A model generated the notes under the pieces. The model was not told the DNA's origin. It saw only the letters and a program-made list of their open reading frames with translations, and ran no database searches. The position numbers were made by a program, and so were the translations under genes. Below, one piece after another: positions 19,901 to 28,419 of a DNA stretch of 50,065 bases. The stretch is from Richelia sp. SL_2_1 (GTDB lineage: Bacteria; Cyanobacteriota; Cyanobacteriia; Cyanobacteriales; Nostocaceae), in assembly GCA_012033205.1 (NCBI GenBank), contig JAAUSO010000030.1, forward strand, positions 1-50,065, given 5' to 3'. How positions within the stretch are numbered: position 1 is the stretch's first letter; each line of letters opens with the position of its first letter.

Positions 19901-22900
19901 GATGTTACTAGCCAACAACAACAATTAAACGCTCAAGGGCAAATTGTGATTTTACCTGGTAATGAGGGAATATCTTCTTGGAATGTCGCTACCGATTTAA
20001 ATGTTGATGTAAATTCCAACTTAGCAAGACTTCCCTTACAATCTATCGCACGAGAGTTAGCTCAAGAAAATTTACCAGTATTACAAGGAGCAGCTAATTT
20101 TTCCGGTAGACTTGTTGCTCAAAATTTAATTTCACAACCTTTTACTCCCGGTAACGTCAGATTAGCAGGGAATTTAAATTTAAGAAATCTTGCTATAAAT
20201 AACAGGATAGAATTTCAGCCTTTATTACAAGGACCGATTAACGTAAATTTAGGAAACAGCATCGAATTCGATTTACGCGGTAAAACTGATCGAATCGCAG
20301 CTAACTTACAACCTTGTACAAGACAAGATTGTTTATCACCTTATCTTCCCACATTCTTCTCACTACAACAAGGAATCAATACCCAAAATCCGATTATTCT
20401 TAGCGGTATTCGTCAAGGTGATGTTTTAGATATCAACTTAAAAAATGCTTCCCTATCCTTATTAAATCTTGTTCCCGTCGTTGAAGAAATCATTCCTTAC
20501 CCCCTCGGTGGTATAGTTACTGGAAATCTTGATGTCAACTTGTTCAATTTAGCAACTGCTGGAAATATTAATATAGATAATCCTGCCATCGGTGCTGTGA
20601 AAGCTGAAGAATTAATCGCCGATTTCTCTTATGATGGGGAAATTGCTCGTGTCAATGCAGCAACTTTACAAATCGGGAAAACTGAATACGCTTTGAATGG
20701 TAATTTGAATTTAAATTCCGGTGATATTAACGGTAGATTAGTCGCCAATGCTGGAAGAGTACAAGATATTTTCGCTGCTATCAATGTATTTAACTTAGAA
20801 TATTTACAAGCTGGAGTTGATAGTATTTTCAATCCAGAATACGCTAACGCTGCTCACATAGAAACTCAAAGAGTCGGAAAACCCAACGCTTCCATTCTCA
20901 CACAACTACGTTTGTTTGCCCAAATTATCAGTCGGATTCGACAACAAGCTGCTTTACAACAACAAGACAATACTATCGAGTTTGATATTCAAGGAGAATA
21001 TAACGCAGAACTTGCCGTTGCTGGAAAACTTACAAATCCTCAAATTAATTTTCAACTAAAAGGTAACAATTGGCAATGGCGACCTCAAAAAGAATATGTC
21101 ACATATAATTCTCGTCAAGGTGTTGTTGTCAGACAAAATCAACCTTTAGATATCACTCAGGTAATTGCTCAAGCAAATTATCAAAATGGCACAATTCAAT
21201 TACAACCAATACAACTTGCTGTAAATGGTGGTTTAATTTCTCTCAATGTTACTCTCGATGGCATAGAAACATCGGCAACAGCGCAAATTCAAAATCTTCC
21301 TATAAACATAGTCGAAAGATTTGTCGATTTACCCGCTGATGTCGATGGTAACTTGAATTTACAAGCCCAATTAGGTGGGAATTTATTTCAACCAGAAATT
21401 CCCCAAGGTGCCTTTTCCTTAATTAACGGTACCATTAACCAACAACAATTGGGTGAATTGGCTGGAAATTTCAACTATATCGATTCTATCGCTCGACTCA
21501 ATACAACTCCCAATTCCGTTGTTAATATTAACGCCGCAGTTGCTTATCCCTTACAACCAAATAGAACTAATACTGTTGCTGTACAAGCAAGCATTGATAA
21601 CCAAGCTTTTGTTTTATTAGATGCTTTCACCCAAGGTGAAATACAATGGATCGATGGAAATGGACAAATTGCGATCGCGATTAACGGTGAATTAAATCCC
21701 CAAGCTGATACAATTCCAGGATTATTTGATAATTTAGTTGCCAATAGTGCAATTAAAATTGAAAACGCCACAATTAGAACCAAGCAGTTAAATAATGATA
21801 TTAAATTAACCGCAGCTGGTAACGCGATTTTAAATAATGAAATTCTCCAAGTAGAACAAATATCCGGGAGCTTAGCCGAAAGTCCGTTTACGATTACTGG
21901 TAGTTTACCTTTATTTCAACCCCTTGGCAACCTTCAACCCTTGAATATCACTTTAGGTCCTGGAAGATTAAATTTGCAAGGTTTATACCGGGGTGGAATT
22001 GATGCTAATGTCGAAATCTCCCGCACAGCAATCAATCCAGTAGTTACAGGAAATCTTTCTTTAGAAAATGGTCGCGTTTTTATACCAGAGCGTAGAGAAG
22101 AACAAACGGTAAACACGCAAGAAACCCCAAATGGTCAAATTATAACTCGACCACAACAAACCCAGAATTTCCCGATTCAACCAACTTTTACAGATTTTCA
22201 AGTAAGTTTAGGACCAGGATTCCGATTTACTCAAAGTTTACCACGAATTAACTTCCGTATGGCGGGAGATTTGACAATTAACGGTGGTTTAAATAACCTG
22301 CGAGGAGATGGACAAATTGAACTTACAAGAGGAAGTCTTTCCCTATTTGAAAATTCATTCTTCATCACTCGCGATCGCCAACAAACGGTAACATTTTTAC
22401 CAAGTCGTAGTTTACTAAATCCCCAACTTGATGTAGAATTGCAAACCACTGTAGTTGACGCACCTAGATTTGACCGTCTGCAAGCAGTAAATTCCGAAAT
22501 TAGAGATGATGTAGTTGCACCAGCTAACCCCGAACAAATCGATATCAGAATTCTTGTGGAAGGTGAAGCCTCAGAACTACTTGCATCTTTAGGTAATAAT
22601 ACATCTTCAGGAGATGCTTGTCTAAGATATCAAAGAAATATTAGATTTTCGGGATTAGGAACATTAGTTACCAATTCTGCAACTCAATTAGAACAAGTTG
22701 CCAATTGCATCAATAATAATAGTCAAGTCAGTATCCAAACCAGAGATATACTTGAGAATCCGGCAATTTCATTAACAAGTACTCCCACTCGTAACAATTC
22801 GGAAATATTATCATTGTTAGGAAACCGGACATTTGCTGCATTACAAAAACTCGAACAGCAAATTACCAGTGGAAACGAAACGGAATTATTAGAATTTTTA

Positions 22901-23125
22901 GTATTAGACTATGTACTTGCACCTTTACAAACCGAAATTACCCAAGAATTTTTATGGCAAGCACAACAACCAGTAAATTCTTTGGGTAAATCAATTGGGT
23001 TAACTAGATTACAAGTATTTCCTTCATTAACAGGTTTAAAAGATATCAATGAAAATTCATCAGCAAGATTTAGCTATGATTATGAAGCGGGTGAATTTAG
23101 ATTTATGTATGAGAGAAGGTTTTAA
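16916..23125 (+). CDS. tamB: TamB-like translocation and assembly protein (DUF490)
   Basis: This 2069-residue protein has a basic N-terminus and one membrane helix (about residues 26-47), then an enormous region of beta-rich repeats. Its C-terminal part resembles the DUF490/TamB domain (about 1650-2069), with the ending SLTGLKDINENSSARFSYDYEAGEFRFMYERRF. TamB-type proteins span the periplasm as a hydrophobic groove and are linked to outer-membrane protein assembly or lipid transport; the chloroplast homologue is TIC236. Successive units of about 200 residues share GNLNxGxLxANxNA and LPELPLPxxxANxxVNxSG, showing internal duplication. The length fits cyanobacterial members. It is monocistronic: terminator-like repeats follow, and no Omp85 gene is adjacent. 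Confidence 0.85.
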   Translation: MTPPNTPPESDSQAAPNQPRKRVWLRKTITITGVSLLGLSIVGYFSLDDWIRRKLPPLLDEQLSEFINREVKVGEVRSWSITGVRLENSSIPATENDPNYVKTKAVDIGFNPIGLLFTQTLPLRITLIEPDVYIEEDKQGEWIRLNLDKGEGELPFDIDAKIQLQRAKVAVLPQALKNPVVIEQINGFLNYSQNQPLVLRYGVNAPFVKGKLDIDGETLLNSWKSQINARIDNLSLPDLSNYVKDNIPVTIPSGELNANLEIDLPSLSELPFVKGTANLQRLQVKSPQLKVPVNATANLRFDGQKVSFAETRASYGNLIAAVSGNLDLNQGFDLKVDTNSFNIANLLKTTSIKSPINVDGNLQAQFLVKGDAQNPILLGNVISQRGIVIDKTVFSRVNAIFGGNLQQVVLDEFRATPVMGGDIRAKGEVSFPASLPSVKDFSKSKIALDFDALIPNTGEIVADYGVTDDMLKLGNLSAEGKVSGTLGNPQAILSWKLPQAQTQGVGQVSGSGEVNLKGNLVTLENTTLQTADGKVNVDGRANFATNNWNAAIRANSLSLNPFLAKIENVGERIRKTPIFLRRGEVELAGSLNNFDAGNIRGDIDLDLNLNQGNVAVNGNLNRGILTANANAAGIGLNQLLPELPLPVTVANSQVNVSGRVQQLINFESIDSLDSFRASVNGNLILPEVKGNSRINFNGNGNFATKNWNLVANANSLPVNALLSAAQRKQFRLNQPVTLQRGNVRLAGNLDIIDNFDLNQVDGTADLNLSVNNGRVAVNGNLNQGILQANVNANNIRANRFLPELPLPINLANAQVNLSGRVNQLLEYDSIENLDKLNSFQATANGQLILPGSRGNINFNVNGNLATNNLQAVATANRVSLNQLVPDSSLPVTLNNSTVNLTGKIDQLLVNNFENLNANLNANLVVAQGTVNAIANLNDGKIASNINANNVNTPLLCRSFNISCPQLSQLYAKLNLTGEVKAWMEGNPILIQANQVDVTSQQQQLNAQGQIVILPGNEGISSWNVATDLNVDVNSNLARLPLQSIARELAQENLPVLQGAANFSGRLVAQNLISQPFTPGNVRLAGNLNLRNLAINNRIEFQPLLQGPINVNLGNSIEFDLRGKTDRIAANLQPCTRQDCLSPYLPTFFSLQQGINTQNPIILSGIRQGDVLDINLKNASLSLLNLVPVVEEIIPYPLGGIVTGNLDVNLFNLATAGNINIDNPAIGAVKAEELIADFSYDGEIARVNAATLQIGKTEYALNGNLNLNSGDINGRLVANAGRVQDIFAAINVFNLEYLQAGVDSIFNPEYANAAHIETQRVGKPNASILTQLRLFAQIISRIRQQAALQQQDNTIEFDIQGEYNAELAVAGKLTNPQINFQLKGNNWQWRPQKEYVTYNSRQGVVVRQNQPLDITQVIAQANYQNGTIQLQPIQLAVNGGLISLNVTLDGIETSATAQIQNLPINIVERFVDLPADVDGNLNLQAQLGGNLFQPEIPQGAFSLINGTINQQQLGELAGNFNYIDSIARLNTTPNSVVNINAAVAYPLQPNRTNTVAVQASIDNQAFVLLDAFTQGEIQWIDGNGQIAIAINGELNPQADTIPGLFDNLVANSAIKIENATIRTKQLNNDIKLTAAGNAILNNEILQVEQISGSLAESPFTITGSLPLFQPLGNLQPLNITLGPGRLNLQGLYRGGIDANVEISRTAINPVVTGNLSLENGRVFIPERREEQTVNTQETPNGQIITRPQQTQNFPIQPTFTDFQVSLGPGFRFTQSLPRINFRMAGDLTINGGLNNLRGDGQIELTRGSLSLFENSFFITRDRQQTVTFLPSRSLLNPQLDVELQTTVVDAPRFDRLQAVNSEIRDDVVAPANPEQIDIRILVEGEASELLASLGNNTSSGDACLRYQRNIRFSGLGTLVTNSATQLEQVANCINNNSQVSIQTRDILENPAISLTSTPTRNNSEILSLLGNRTFAALQKLEQQITSGNETELLEFLVLDYVLAPLQTEITQEFLWQAQQPVNSLGKSIGLTRLQVFPSLTGLKDINENSSARFSYDYEAGEFRFMYERRF

Positions 23126-23142
23126 AAGTTGACAGTGGGGTT

Positions 23143-23216
23143 AGAAGTCGGGTTTTTTGATGATTGTCCGTGATGATAAAAGTTGCTGGGGAAAAACCCG
23201 ACTTCTGATTGTGGTT
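23143..23216. repeat. AGAAGTCGGGTTTTT inverted-repeat element, copy 1
   Basis: A perfect 15-bp inverted repeat, AGAAGTCGGGTTTTT (23143-23157) and its complement (23202-23216), encloses 44 bases. It starts 18 bases after the tamB stop. Other perfect copies are at 30558-30623 and 37813-37874. It may act as a terminator or be a small non-autonomous mobile repeat. Confidence 0.9.
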
Positions 23217-23415
23217 ATAATTGTGGGATTATATTTGTCGTAGTTTACTTACACATAAAAGTAAAAAGCCTTGGACAAGTATATTATCCAAGACCAAATG
23301 ACAGCATTTAGTGGTAATTATTTGTGATTCGAGTAACTATCAATATTCATAATCGAAATTAATTATGATGAAGTAGCTACTTCAATGTACAATTAAAATT
23401 GGAAATAGTGTGAGC

Positions 23416-23615
23416 AACCGGTATCGGACGTTCGCCATCTAAGACCGCTCTGATGGAGGGTTGCGCCTCCCCTCGATGGCGACGAAATAGAGGAAACGAT
23501 AAAAACTCTACAACGTCCAAGGTTATAAAACTATTTTACACTGTCCGAATACCTGGCGATCGTTCTTCTTCGGTATTCGGTGCTGAGTCACTGCGGCATA
23601 ACCCTCATCCAGTGT
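23416..23615 (+). ncRNA. Candidate structured non-coding RNA
   Basis: Many mutually compatible stems lie in about 200 bases without a credible gene. AACC 23416-23419 pairs with GGTT 23521-23524, and GGACGTT 23426-23432 with AACGTCC 23512-23518. CGCCATC 23433-23439 pairs with GATGGCG 23475-23481, GGAGG 23455-23459 with CCTCC 23466-23470, and TAGAG 23488-23492 with CTCTA 23506-23510. Downstream, ACACTG 23538-23543 pairs with CAGTGT 23610-23615 around CCGAATACC 23545-23553 and GGTATTCGG 23572-23580. This nested multi-branch pattern and the locally higher GC content suggest a structured RNA. I could not match it to tmRNA, RNase P RNA, 6S, SRP RNA or a known riboswitch. Strand is undetermined; plus is assumed. 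Confidence 0.45.
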
Positions 23616-23778
23616 TGTTGCTCTGTTCCTTATATTTAAAGAATACCAATAATAAATCTAGAATTTGTCGCTCTAAAGTTAAGTTGTGAGTAATACTTTG
23701 GGTAGAACTGTTGAACTAATAAAGTTATTCTTTAGCGGTAATCAGTAAATAGTAAACATTTAACAGCATCTCGCTCCT

Positions 23779-23979
23779 TTATTTCACAGGACGTACTACA
23801 CTAATTAATTTACCCACTAAAGGTTCTGACGTTGAAATCGTTACATTAATTCGTTCTGCTAATTCACTTCTATCTGCATCATCTGTACAAATAATAATAC
23901 CAGCATGATTAGGAGTGGAACGATGTAAATTTTCCACCACTTCGTAGGGAAACTGTTCATCTGCATACAAACGAGCCAT
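23779..23979 (-). pseudogene. DUF5615 PIN-like toxin remnant with internal deletion
   Basis: The 66-residue frame starts MARLYADEQFPYEVVENL, the hallmark N-terminus of DUF5615 PIN-like nucleases. It then jumps straight to PNHAGIIICTDDAD. Compared with the paralogue at 40734-41068, about 40 residues are missing in frame. The lost part includes the acidic segment (GISDEAVLDFATNENRAVLT) that forms much of the active site. The C-terminal part is intact. It is probably inactive. It overlaps the end of the upstream DUF433 frame, as is usual for this antitoxin-toxin arrangement. Confidence 0.7.
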
Positions 23980-24176
23980 TATTCTTGTTCATTCTCCCTA
24001 ATGGCTGTGGCTATTTCTTCTGGATATACTGTTGCATAAACCCAAGCGTTTGCTAAATCTGTTGCGGATAAAGTTGGATAGTCTTTTAAAAGTTGGGCTT
24101 CGCTGATACCTAGATTACGAGCATTAGCCATTCGATGTTTTGAAGAGTTTGCATATATGTCTGTAAGGTAATTCAT
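23979..24176 (-). pseudogene. DUF433 antitoxin remnant
   Basis: Only the C-terminal half of a DUF433 protein is recognisable: ISEAQLLKDYPTLSATDLANAWVYATVYPEEI, matching the paralogue at 41094-41450. The usual N-terminal half, with its CIAGTRIPVW-type motif, is missing. Upstream codons NPSDVVRR followed by a stop look like its decayed trace. DUF433 proteins are thought to be DNA-binding antitoxins for DUF5615 partners, and the next gene is such a partner. Both members of this pair are degraded. Confidence 0.6.
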
Positions 24177-24233
24177 GATGATTTAGCGCCTTACGACATC
24201 GGAGGGATTGAATAATCTGTATTTTTTAGGATT

Positions 24234-24812
24234 CTAACTAATTAAACCAGCACGTTGAAATACTTCTTTGGGAGTAATTTCCAATCCCGGTAGTAAATCA
24301 TCTTTAATTATGAGATGATCTCGATAGGTGATCGGAACAGAAGCAGGTGTAAATATAGTAATAGTTTTGGCTTTTGTATCCACAACCCAAACCCTGAGAA
24401 CACCAGCTTTAATATAATCAGCAGCTTTTGCAGTCATCTCCCCAAAAGTTTGACCAGGTGAGATAATTTCTATAACTAATTCTGGCGCAACTGGACAAGG
24501 TTCGTCTTTTAACCAATCAGCAGGAAGGAGGTTATAGGAAACATAGGCCAAATCGGGTACAGGCATCCAATTCTCATTTTCAATCTTTAATTTTATTGCC
24601 CATTCAATTACAACTCGTCCCTTATCTTGTCCCCATGCCGATAATAGTATGAATAATGCACCAGTAGTCGAACCATGAAAAAATTTGGGAGACATTTGAT
24701 CATCTTTATATTTGGGAACAGCTTCACCTTTAACAAACTCATAGGTAATGTCTCCTTCGGGGAGGGCAAGAAATTCTTCTAGTGTTAAGCACTTATTAGG
24801 GGACTGAACCAT
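24234..24812 (-). CDS. Uma2 family (DUF820) restriction-endonuclease-like protein
   Basis: This 192-residue protein has the Uma2 pattern. It starts with LTLEEFLALPEGDITYEFVKGEAVPK, then MPVPDLAYVS (metal-binding PD), then PELVIEIISPGQTFGEMTAKAADYIKAGVLRVWVVD. The central PDL...ELVIEI...K residues correspond to the PD-(D/E)XK nuclease core. Uma2 proteins are greatly expanded in cyanobacteria and are presumed nucleases; the biological role is unclear. All core residues are present, so it appears intact. It is transcribed toward the decayed toxin-antitoxin pair. Confidence 0.85.
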   Translation of the reverse strand: MVQSPNKCLTLEEFLALPEGDITYEFVKGEAVPKYKDDQMSPKFFHGSTTGALFILLSAWGQDKGRVVIEWAIKLKIENENWMPVPDLAYVSYNLLPADWLKDEPCPVAPELVIEIISPGQTFGEMTAKAADYIKAGVLRVWVVDTKAKTITIFTPASVPITYRDHLIIKDDLLPGLEITPKEVFQRAGLIS

Positions 24813-24847
24813 AGTTAGCTAAGATAAAAAGGTTTATTTTATTTTAG

Positions 24848-25041
24848 GCGATCGCGTAGCGGCTCCTACGGAGCATCGCGCTATTTCACTTAAATTGTAA
24901 AATAAATTGAACAAGTAGTGTGGGCATCTTGTCCACCTTTGGGAAATAGCAAGCGAGACGCTTGCACTACTTATTTTTACATCCGTCAGTCGTCTTCAGA
25001 CGACTTTCGCTATGAGACAGGGAATTTGATTCCCTGGCGAA
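24848..25041. repeat. Cluster of dispersed palindromic repeats
   Basis: Several palindromes are packed together. A HIP1 site (24848-24855) leads into GCTCC-TAC-GGAGC (24862-24874). AAGTAGTG 24913-24920 pairs with CACTACTT 24965-24972 around GCAAGCG-AGA-CGCTTGC (24949-24965). AGTCGTCT-TC-AGACGACT occupies 24988-25005. TTCGC 25006-25010 pairs with GCGAA 25037-25041 around CAGGGAAT-TTG-ATTCCCTG (25018-25036). They lie between the ndhH stop and the Uma2 start and can form stable hairpins on either strand, so they may also end ndhH transcription. Confidence 0.8.
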
Positions 25042-25078
25042 TTAAATACCCACCCTGCATAATTAATGTGGCGGAGTA

Positions 25079-26263
25079 CTACCTATCAACAGAACCCATC
25101 ACCACATCAATACTTCCTAAAATCACAAAAATATCCGCAACTTTTACACCTTTAATTAATTGCGGTAATACTTGTAAATTATTAAAATCTGCGGGACGAA
25201 TTTTCCAACGCCAAGGAAAAATGTGATCATCACCAATTAAATAAATTCCCAATTCTCCTCTACCCGATTCGATACGCACGTAATGTTCACCTTGAGGAAT
25301 TTTAAATGTAGGTGCAACTTTTTTGGCAATATATTGGTAATCAAAATCGTTCCATTCGGACTTTTTAGCCGCTTCCATACGCTTTGCTTCTAAATTCTCG
25401 TAAGCACCACCGGGTAAACCTTGAATCGCTTGTTTAATGATACTTACAGACTCGCGCATCTCCCCTACACGTACCACATAACGAGCTAAACAATCGCCAC
25501 TAGTATCCCACTTAACTTCCCAATCAAAATCGTCGTAACATTCATAGTGGTCAACTTTGCGTAAATCCCATTTTACTCCAGAAGCCCGTAACATTGGACC
25601 GGAAATACCCCAGTTGATTGCATCTTCACGACTGAGAATTCCTATCCCTTCAACCCGACGACGAAATATGGGATTATTAGTAATTAATCTCTCATATTCA
25701 TCTATCTTAGGTAGGAAATAATCGCAAAATTCCTGACATTTACTTACCCAACCATAAGGTAAATCAACAGCAACACCACCGATGCGAAAATAATTGTTAT
25801 TAACCATGCGGTATCCTGTGGCAGCTTCAAACAAATCGAGAATCATTTCTCTGTCTCGAAGGGTGTAAAAAAACGGAGTTTGCGCTCCCATATCCATAAT
25901 ATAAGGTCCCAACCACAAGAGGTGATTGACAATCCGCGCCAATTCGAGCATGATGACTCGGATATAACTAGCACGTTTAGGAATTGGGATATCAGCTAAT
26001 TTTTCTACAGCATTCACCGTCACCGCTTCATTGAACATTCCACCATAATAATCCCAACGACTGACGTAAGGAATGTACATGATATTAGTGCGATTTTCGG
26101 CGATTTTTTCCATTCCTCGATGCAGATATCCCAAAACGGGTTCGCAATCGATTACGTCTTCTCCGTCAAGAGTAACAATAATTCGGAAACACCCATGCAT
26201 CGAGGGATGTTGGGGACCGAAATTAATCGTCATCGGTTCGGTTTTGGTTTCAATTCTAGTCAT
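25079..26263 (-). CDS. ndhH: NAD(P)H-quinone oxidoreductase subunit H
   Basis: The 394-residue product is the 49-kDa-type subunit of the NDH-1 complex on thylakoid membranes, which takes part in cyclic electron flow, respiration and CO2 uptake. It is full length and strongly conserved, from [14 protein letters not shown], through [14 protein letters not shown] and [14 protein letters not shown], to the C-terminal [17 protein letters not shown]-like ending. The GQHP-type and [13 protein letters not shown] segments belong to the quinone-site and hydrogenase-like fold. As usual in cyanobacteria it stands alone rather than in a large nuo-type operon. The start at [10 protein letters not shown] gives the family length. 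Confidence 0.97.
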   Translation of the reverse strand: MTRIETKTEPMTINFGPQHPSMHGCFRIIVTLDGEDVIDCEPVLGYLHRGMEKIAENRTNIMYIPYVSRWDYYGGMFNEAVTVNAVEKLADIPIPKRASYIRVIMLELARIVNHLLWLGPYIMDMGAQTPFFYTLRDREMILDLFEAATGYRMVNNNYFRIGGVAVDLPYGWVSKCQEFCDYFLPKIDEYERLITNNPIFRRRVEGIGILSREDAINWGISGPMLRASGVKWDLRKVDHYECYDDFDWEVKWDTSGDCLARYVVRVGEMRESVSIIKQAIQGLPGGAYENLEAKRMEAAKKSEWNDFDYQYIAKKVAPTFKIPQGEHYVRIESGRGELGIYLIGDDHIFPWRWKIRPADFNNLQVLPQLIKGVKVADIFVILGSIDVVMGSVDR

Positions 26264-26450
26264 ATTAATTTCTCATATTTCTTACTAATATGGGAAATTA
26301 ATTTGTTATTGTCTTGTAGATTAGTCAGATTTTTTGTACGTTTTTGCGGCAATAGTTGAGAGTTGACATTTGATCTAAAAATCCGGATTTAAACCTAGGA
26401 AAATACCTAGATGCAACTGGGGAAGGAGAAGTAAATTTTAGTCATGCCGG
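26264..26450. other. ndhH upstream region
   Basis: This AT-rich stretch must hold the ndhH promoter on the minus strand. CTCATATTTC..ACTAATATGGG is present just upstream of the start, but I see no clear promoter pair. Confidence 0.3.
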
Positions 26451-26547
26451 GCGACTATAAGTCGCAGCTACATAAACCGACACCCGTCTGCACGGGTTTA
26501 TAAATCAATAAGTCCACCATAGCGGTGGACTTTGTTTGTGTAGCTGC
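26451..26547. repeat. Cloverleaf-like palindromic repeat element
   Basis: GCGACT-ATA-AGTCGC (26451-26465) is followed by an outer 14-bp arm, GCAGCTACATAAAC (26464-26477) with GTTTGTGTAGCTGC (26534-26547, one mismatch). Inside lie two hairpins: ACCCGT-CTGC-ACGGGT (26482-26497) and AGTCCACC-atagc-GGTGGACT (26511-26531). The result is a three-way junction. Elements of this kind recur in Nostocales genomes. It lies in the ndhH-RTX gene gap and codes for nothing. Confidence 0.8.
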
Positions 26548-26717
26548 GGTAAGAAAGCGCCATTTGATTTATACAGTTGATGGTTGATAAGCTGTCACGC
26601 ATTTAATTTATATTTTTCTAGCGGGCTTTCTGGGGCGCACTATAAAAATAAAATTTAAATATACAAATTAAACACTTTTTAACTTATCTACCAACCATCA
26701 ACAACTAACAACAATTA

Positions 26718-27626
26718 TCAGATGAGATTCCCAGGTATTCGTTTTGGTATTCTGTAAAAATTATCTTCCAATCCTGGTTCGATGGCAGTCTGTTCCGTTA
26801 ATTGAGCAAAGGGTTTTTCAGTGTCTTGTTCTTCCATGGAACTAGGATAACTTGAAATTGATGTGGATGGGGATTCAGAAGGAGGTGCTTCCCCTGTAAT
26901 GAAACCTAGAAAGTCTTCGAGACTTGTATTTGACAACATATCGGAGATGAAACCTGAGAAAAACTGATCGATATTAGGAAAGTTAAAGTTGGGAATATCA
27001 ATGTTACTGTTGGGTGTTTCTGTTTGTAAACTGGAAAAATCAGCAGCATCTTTCCCAGCTAAGCCGCCGAAGCTTTCTGTTGTTGGTGGTTGATTAGCGA
27101 TCGCCGTATCTGTAAAAATAAAATTATCGGGTGTCAAACTATCTTGATTAACATCAATTAATGTGAGGAGAGGGTTTTCTTGTTGGAAAACAGTAGTTTC
27201 ACCCTCAACTTGCTCGAATGTCAGAGAATCAAAAGTGCCGTCTAATCCGCCAATTTTAATCAAATCGGTACTAGGATCGAAGTCTAATATAGTACTTGAT
27301 GTTTGTGTCGTATCCCAACTGTTAATCCAGAATTGATCGGCACCTTCTCCTCCCATCATCAAGTCACTACCGTCGCTATCAATCAGAATATCGTTACCTG
27401 CTGCACCTAGCAAACAGTTTTTATCCATACCACCGTTAAGTATATCTTCTCCTTCTCCACCACTGAAAAAATTAAAAGATGACTTATTTTGTAAGATTAA
27501 AGTCTCGTTCAATTCGGGGAATAATGCTTGTTGATTTCCTAGAGTTGCTGCTTGAAGACTAGAAATATTGTTTAGCTGATTCGATGTCAATCCTAAAGAT
27601 GTGTTGTCAGAATTAAGGTTAAGCAT
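26718..27626 (-). CDS. Small RTX-type calcium-binding protein
   Basis: The 302-residue product has no signal peptide. The nonapeptide repeats GGEGEDILNGG, GAAGNDILID and GGEGADQFWI (about residues 56-102) are the calcium-binding RTX signature. TILDFDPSTDLIKIGG follows, the segment that usually closes an RTX roll. The C-terminal 130 residues are acidic and low in complexity, with DFLGFITGEAPPS. RTX proteins are normally exported by type I secretion with an uncleaved C-terminal signal. None of the export genes is adjacent. A good GAGG ribosome site precedes the ATG. The function is unknown; extracellular binding is an inference. Confidence 0.75.
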   Translation of the reverse strand: MLNLNSDNTSLGLTSNQLNNISSLQAATLGNQQALFPELNETLILQNKSSFNFFSGGEGEDILNGGMDKNCLLGAAGNDILIDSDGSDLMMGGEGADQFWINSWDTTQTSSTILDFDPSTDLIKIGGLDGTFDSLTFEQVEGETTVFQQENPLLTLIDVNQDSLTPDNFIFTDTAIANQPPTTESFGGLAGKDAADFSSLQTETPNSNIDIPNFNFPNIDQFFSGFISDMLSNTSLEDFLGFITGEAPPSESPSTSISSYPSSMEEQDTEKPFAQLTEQTAIEPGLEDNFYRIPKRIPGNLI

Positions 27627-28419
27627 ACAATTACCTCAGAATTAATCAGTTATCAGTTATCAGTTATCAGTTACCAGTTCGTTGATACCTATAGTGTTGG
27701 ATTTAGAGCCGTTAGCAACACTTTCCACTAATTGATGGAACTTAGACGATTCGGTAAATTGATAATTGTTCACTGTCAAAAATATGTAGAGAAAATAATA
27801 CTTGGGCTTTAGGTGTCTATAAAACAGAATTTTGGAGATTCAAGGATAAATTCTGTTTTACTGTGAATTCGATTACTTTTTTTGCGGAGAATTTACGTTA
27901 ATCACTAATCAGTCATGAGATTGCACAATCGGGGTAATAATTTCCTACCATAACCCTTGATAGGTGTCGGCTGATTTAAGGCTGTCAAAGATAAATAAAA
28001 TCTATTTATCTTGTCTGTTATAGTATTACCTTAAACGCAAAAAATCATCCTAATTTTGCAGTCCCCAAAATGATTTTAAATGATTTATTGATTTATTTAC
28101 CACTGCGAAAATTTTTTTAATATATTATTAATAAATCTATGAACAAATCAGAGATAACAATTCATGATTTTGAAAGTATTCGTGATTACTTTTTAACGAT
28201 ATTTATGCTTTTAAAGTCAGAAATCTGGGTTTTTCGTCGATATCTGGGATTGAAACCGGGTTGATTTGAAAAAATCATCTTTAAATAAATAATTTGTAAT
28301 TGAAATTACATAGATAAAATCAAAGAAAATATATGATCAATCATTTTATGAGCGATAGTTCCTTGATGGTACATATAAATTGCCCGACTTATCTATAGAG
28401 TCAATCCAAAATTTAAAAT
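27627..28419. other. Long AT-rich gap with ATCAGTT heptamers
   Basis: Five tandem ATCAGTT-type heptamers occupy 27645-27679, just upstream of the RTX gene start. The remaining 740 bases are strongly AT-rich and hold no ORF with credible features. A short AAAATTTAAAATCTAAAAT stretch overlaps the stop codon of the AraC gene. I see no terminator or promoter with confidence. Confidence 0.5.

Noticed and set aside
17282-22449. Several 60-80 codon minus-strand frames inside tamB
   Set aside because: They are reverse-strand shadows of a repetitive AT-rich coding sequence, with no motif or start signals.
23453-23689. 78-codon plus-strand frame downstream of tamB
   Set aside because: It overlaps the structured RNA stems and shows no recognisable protein features or ribosome site.
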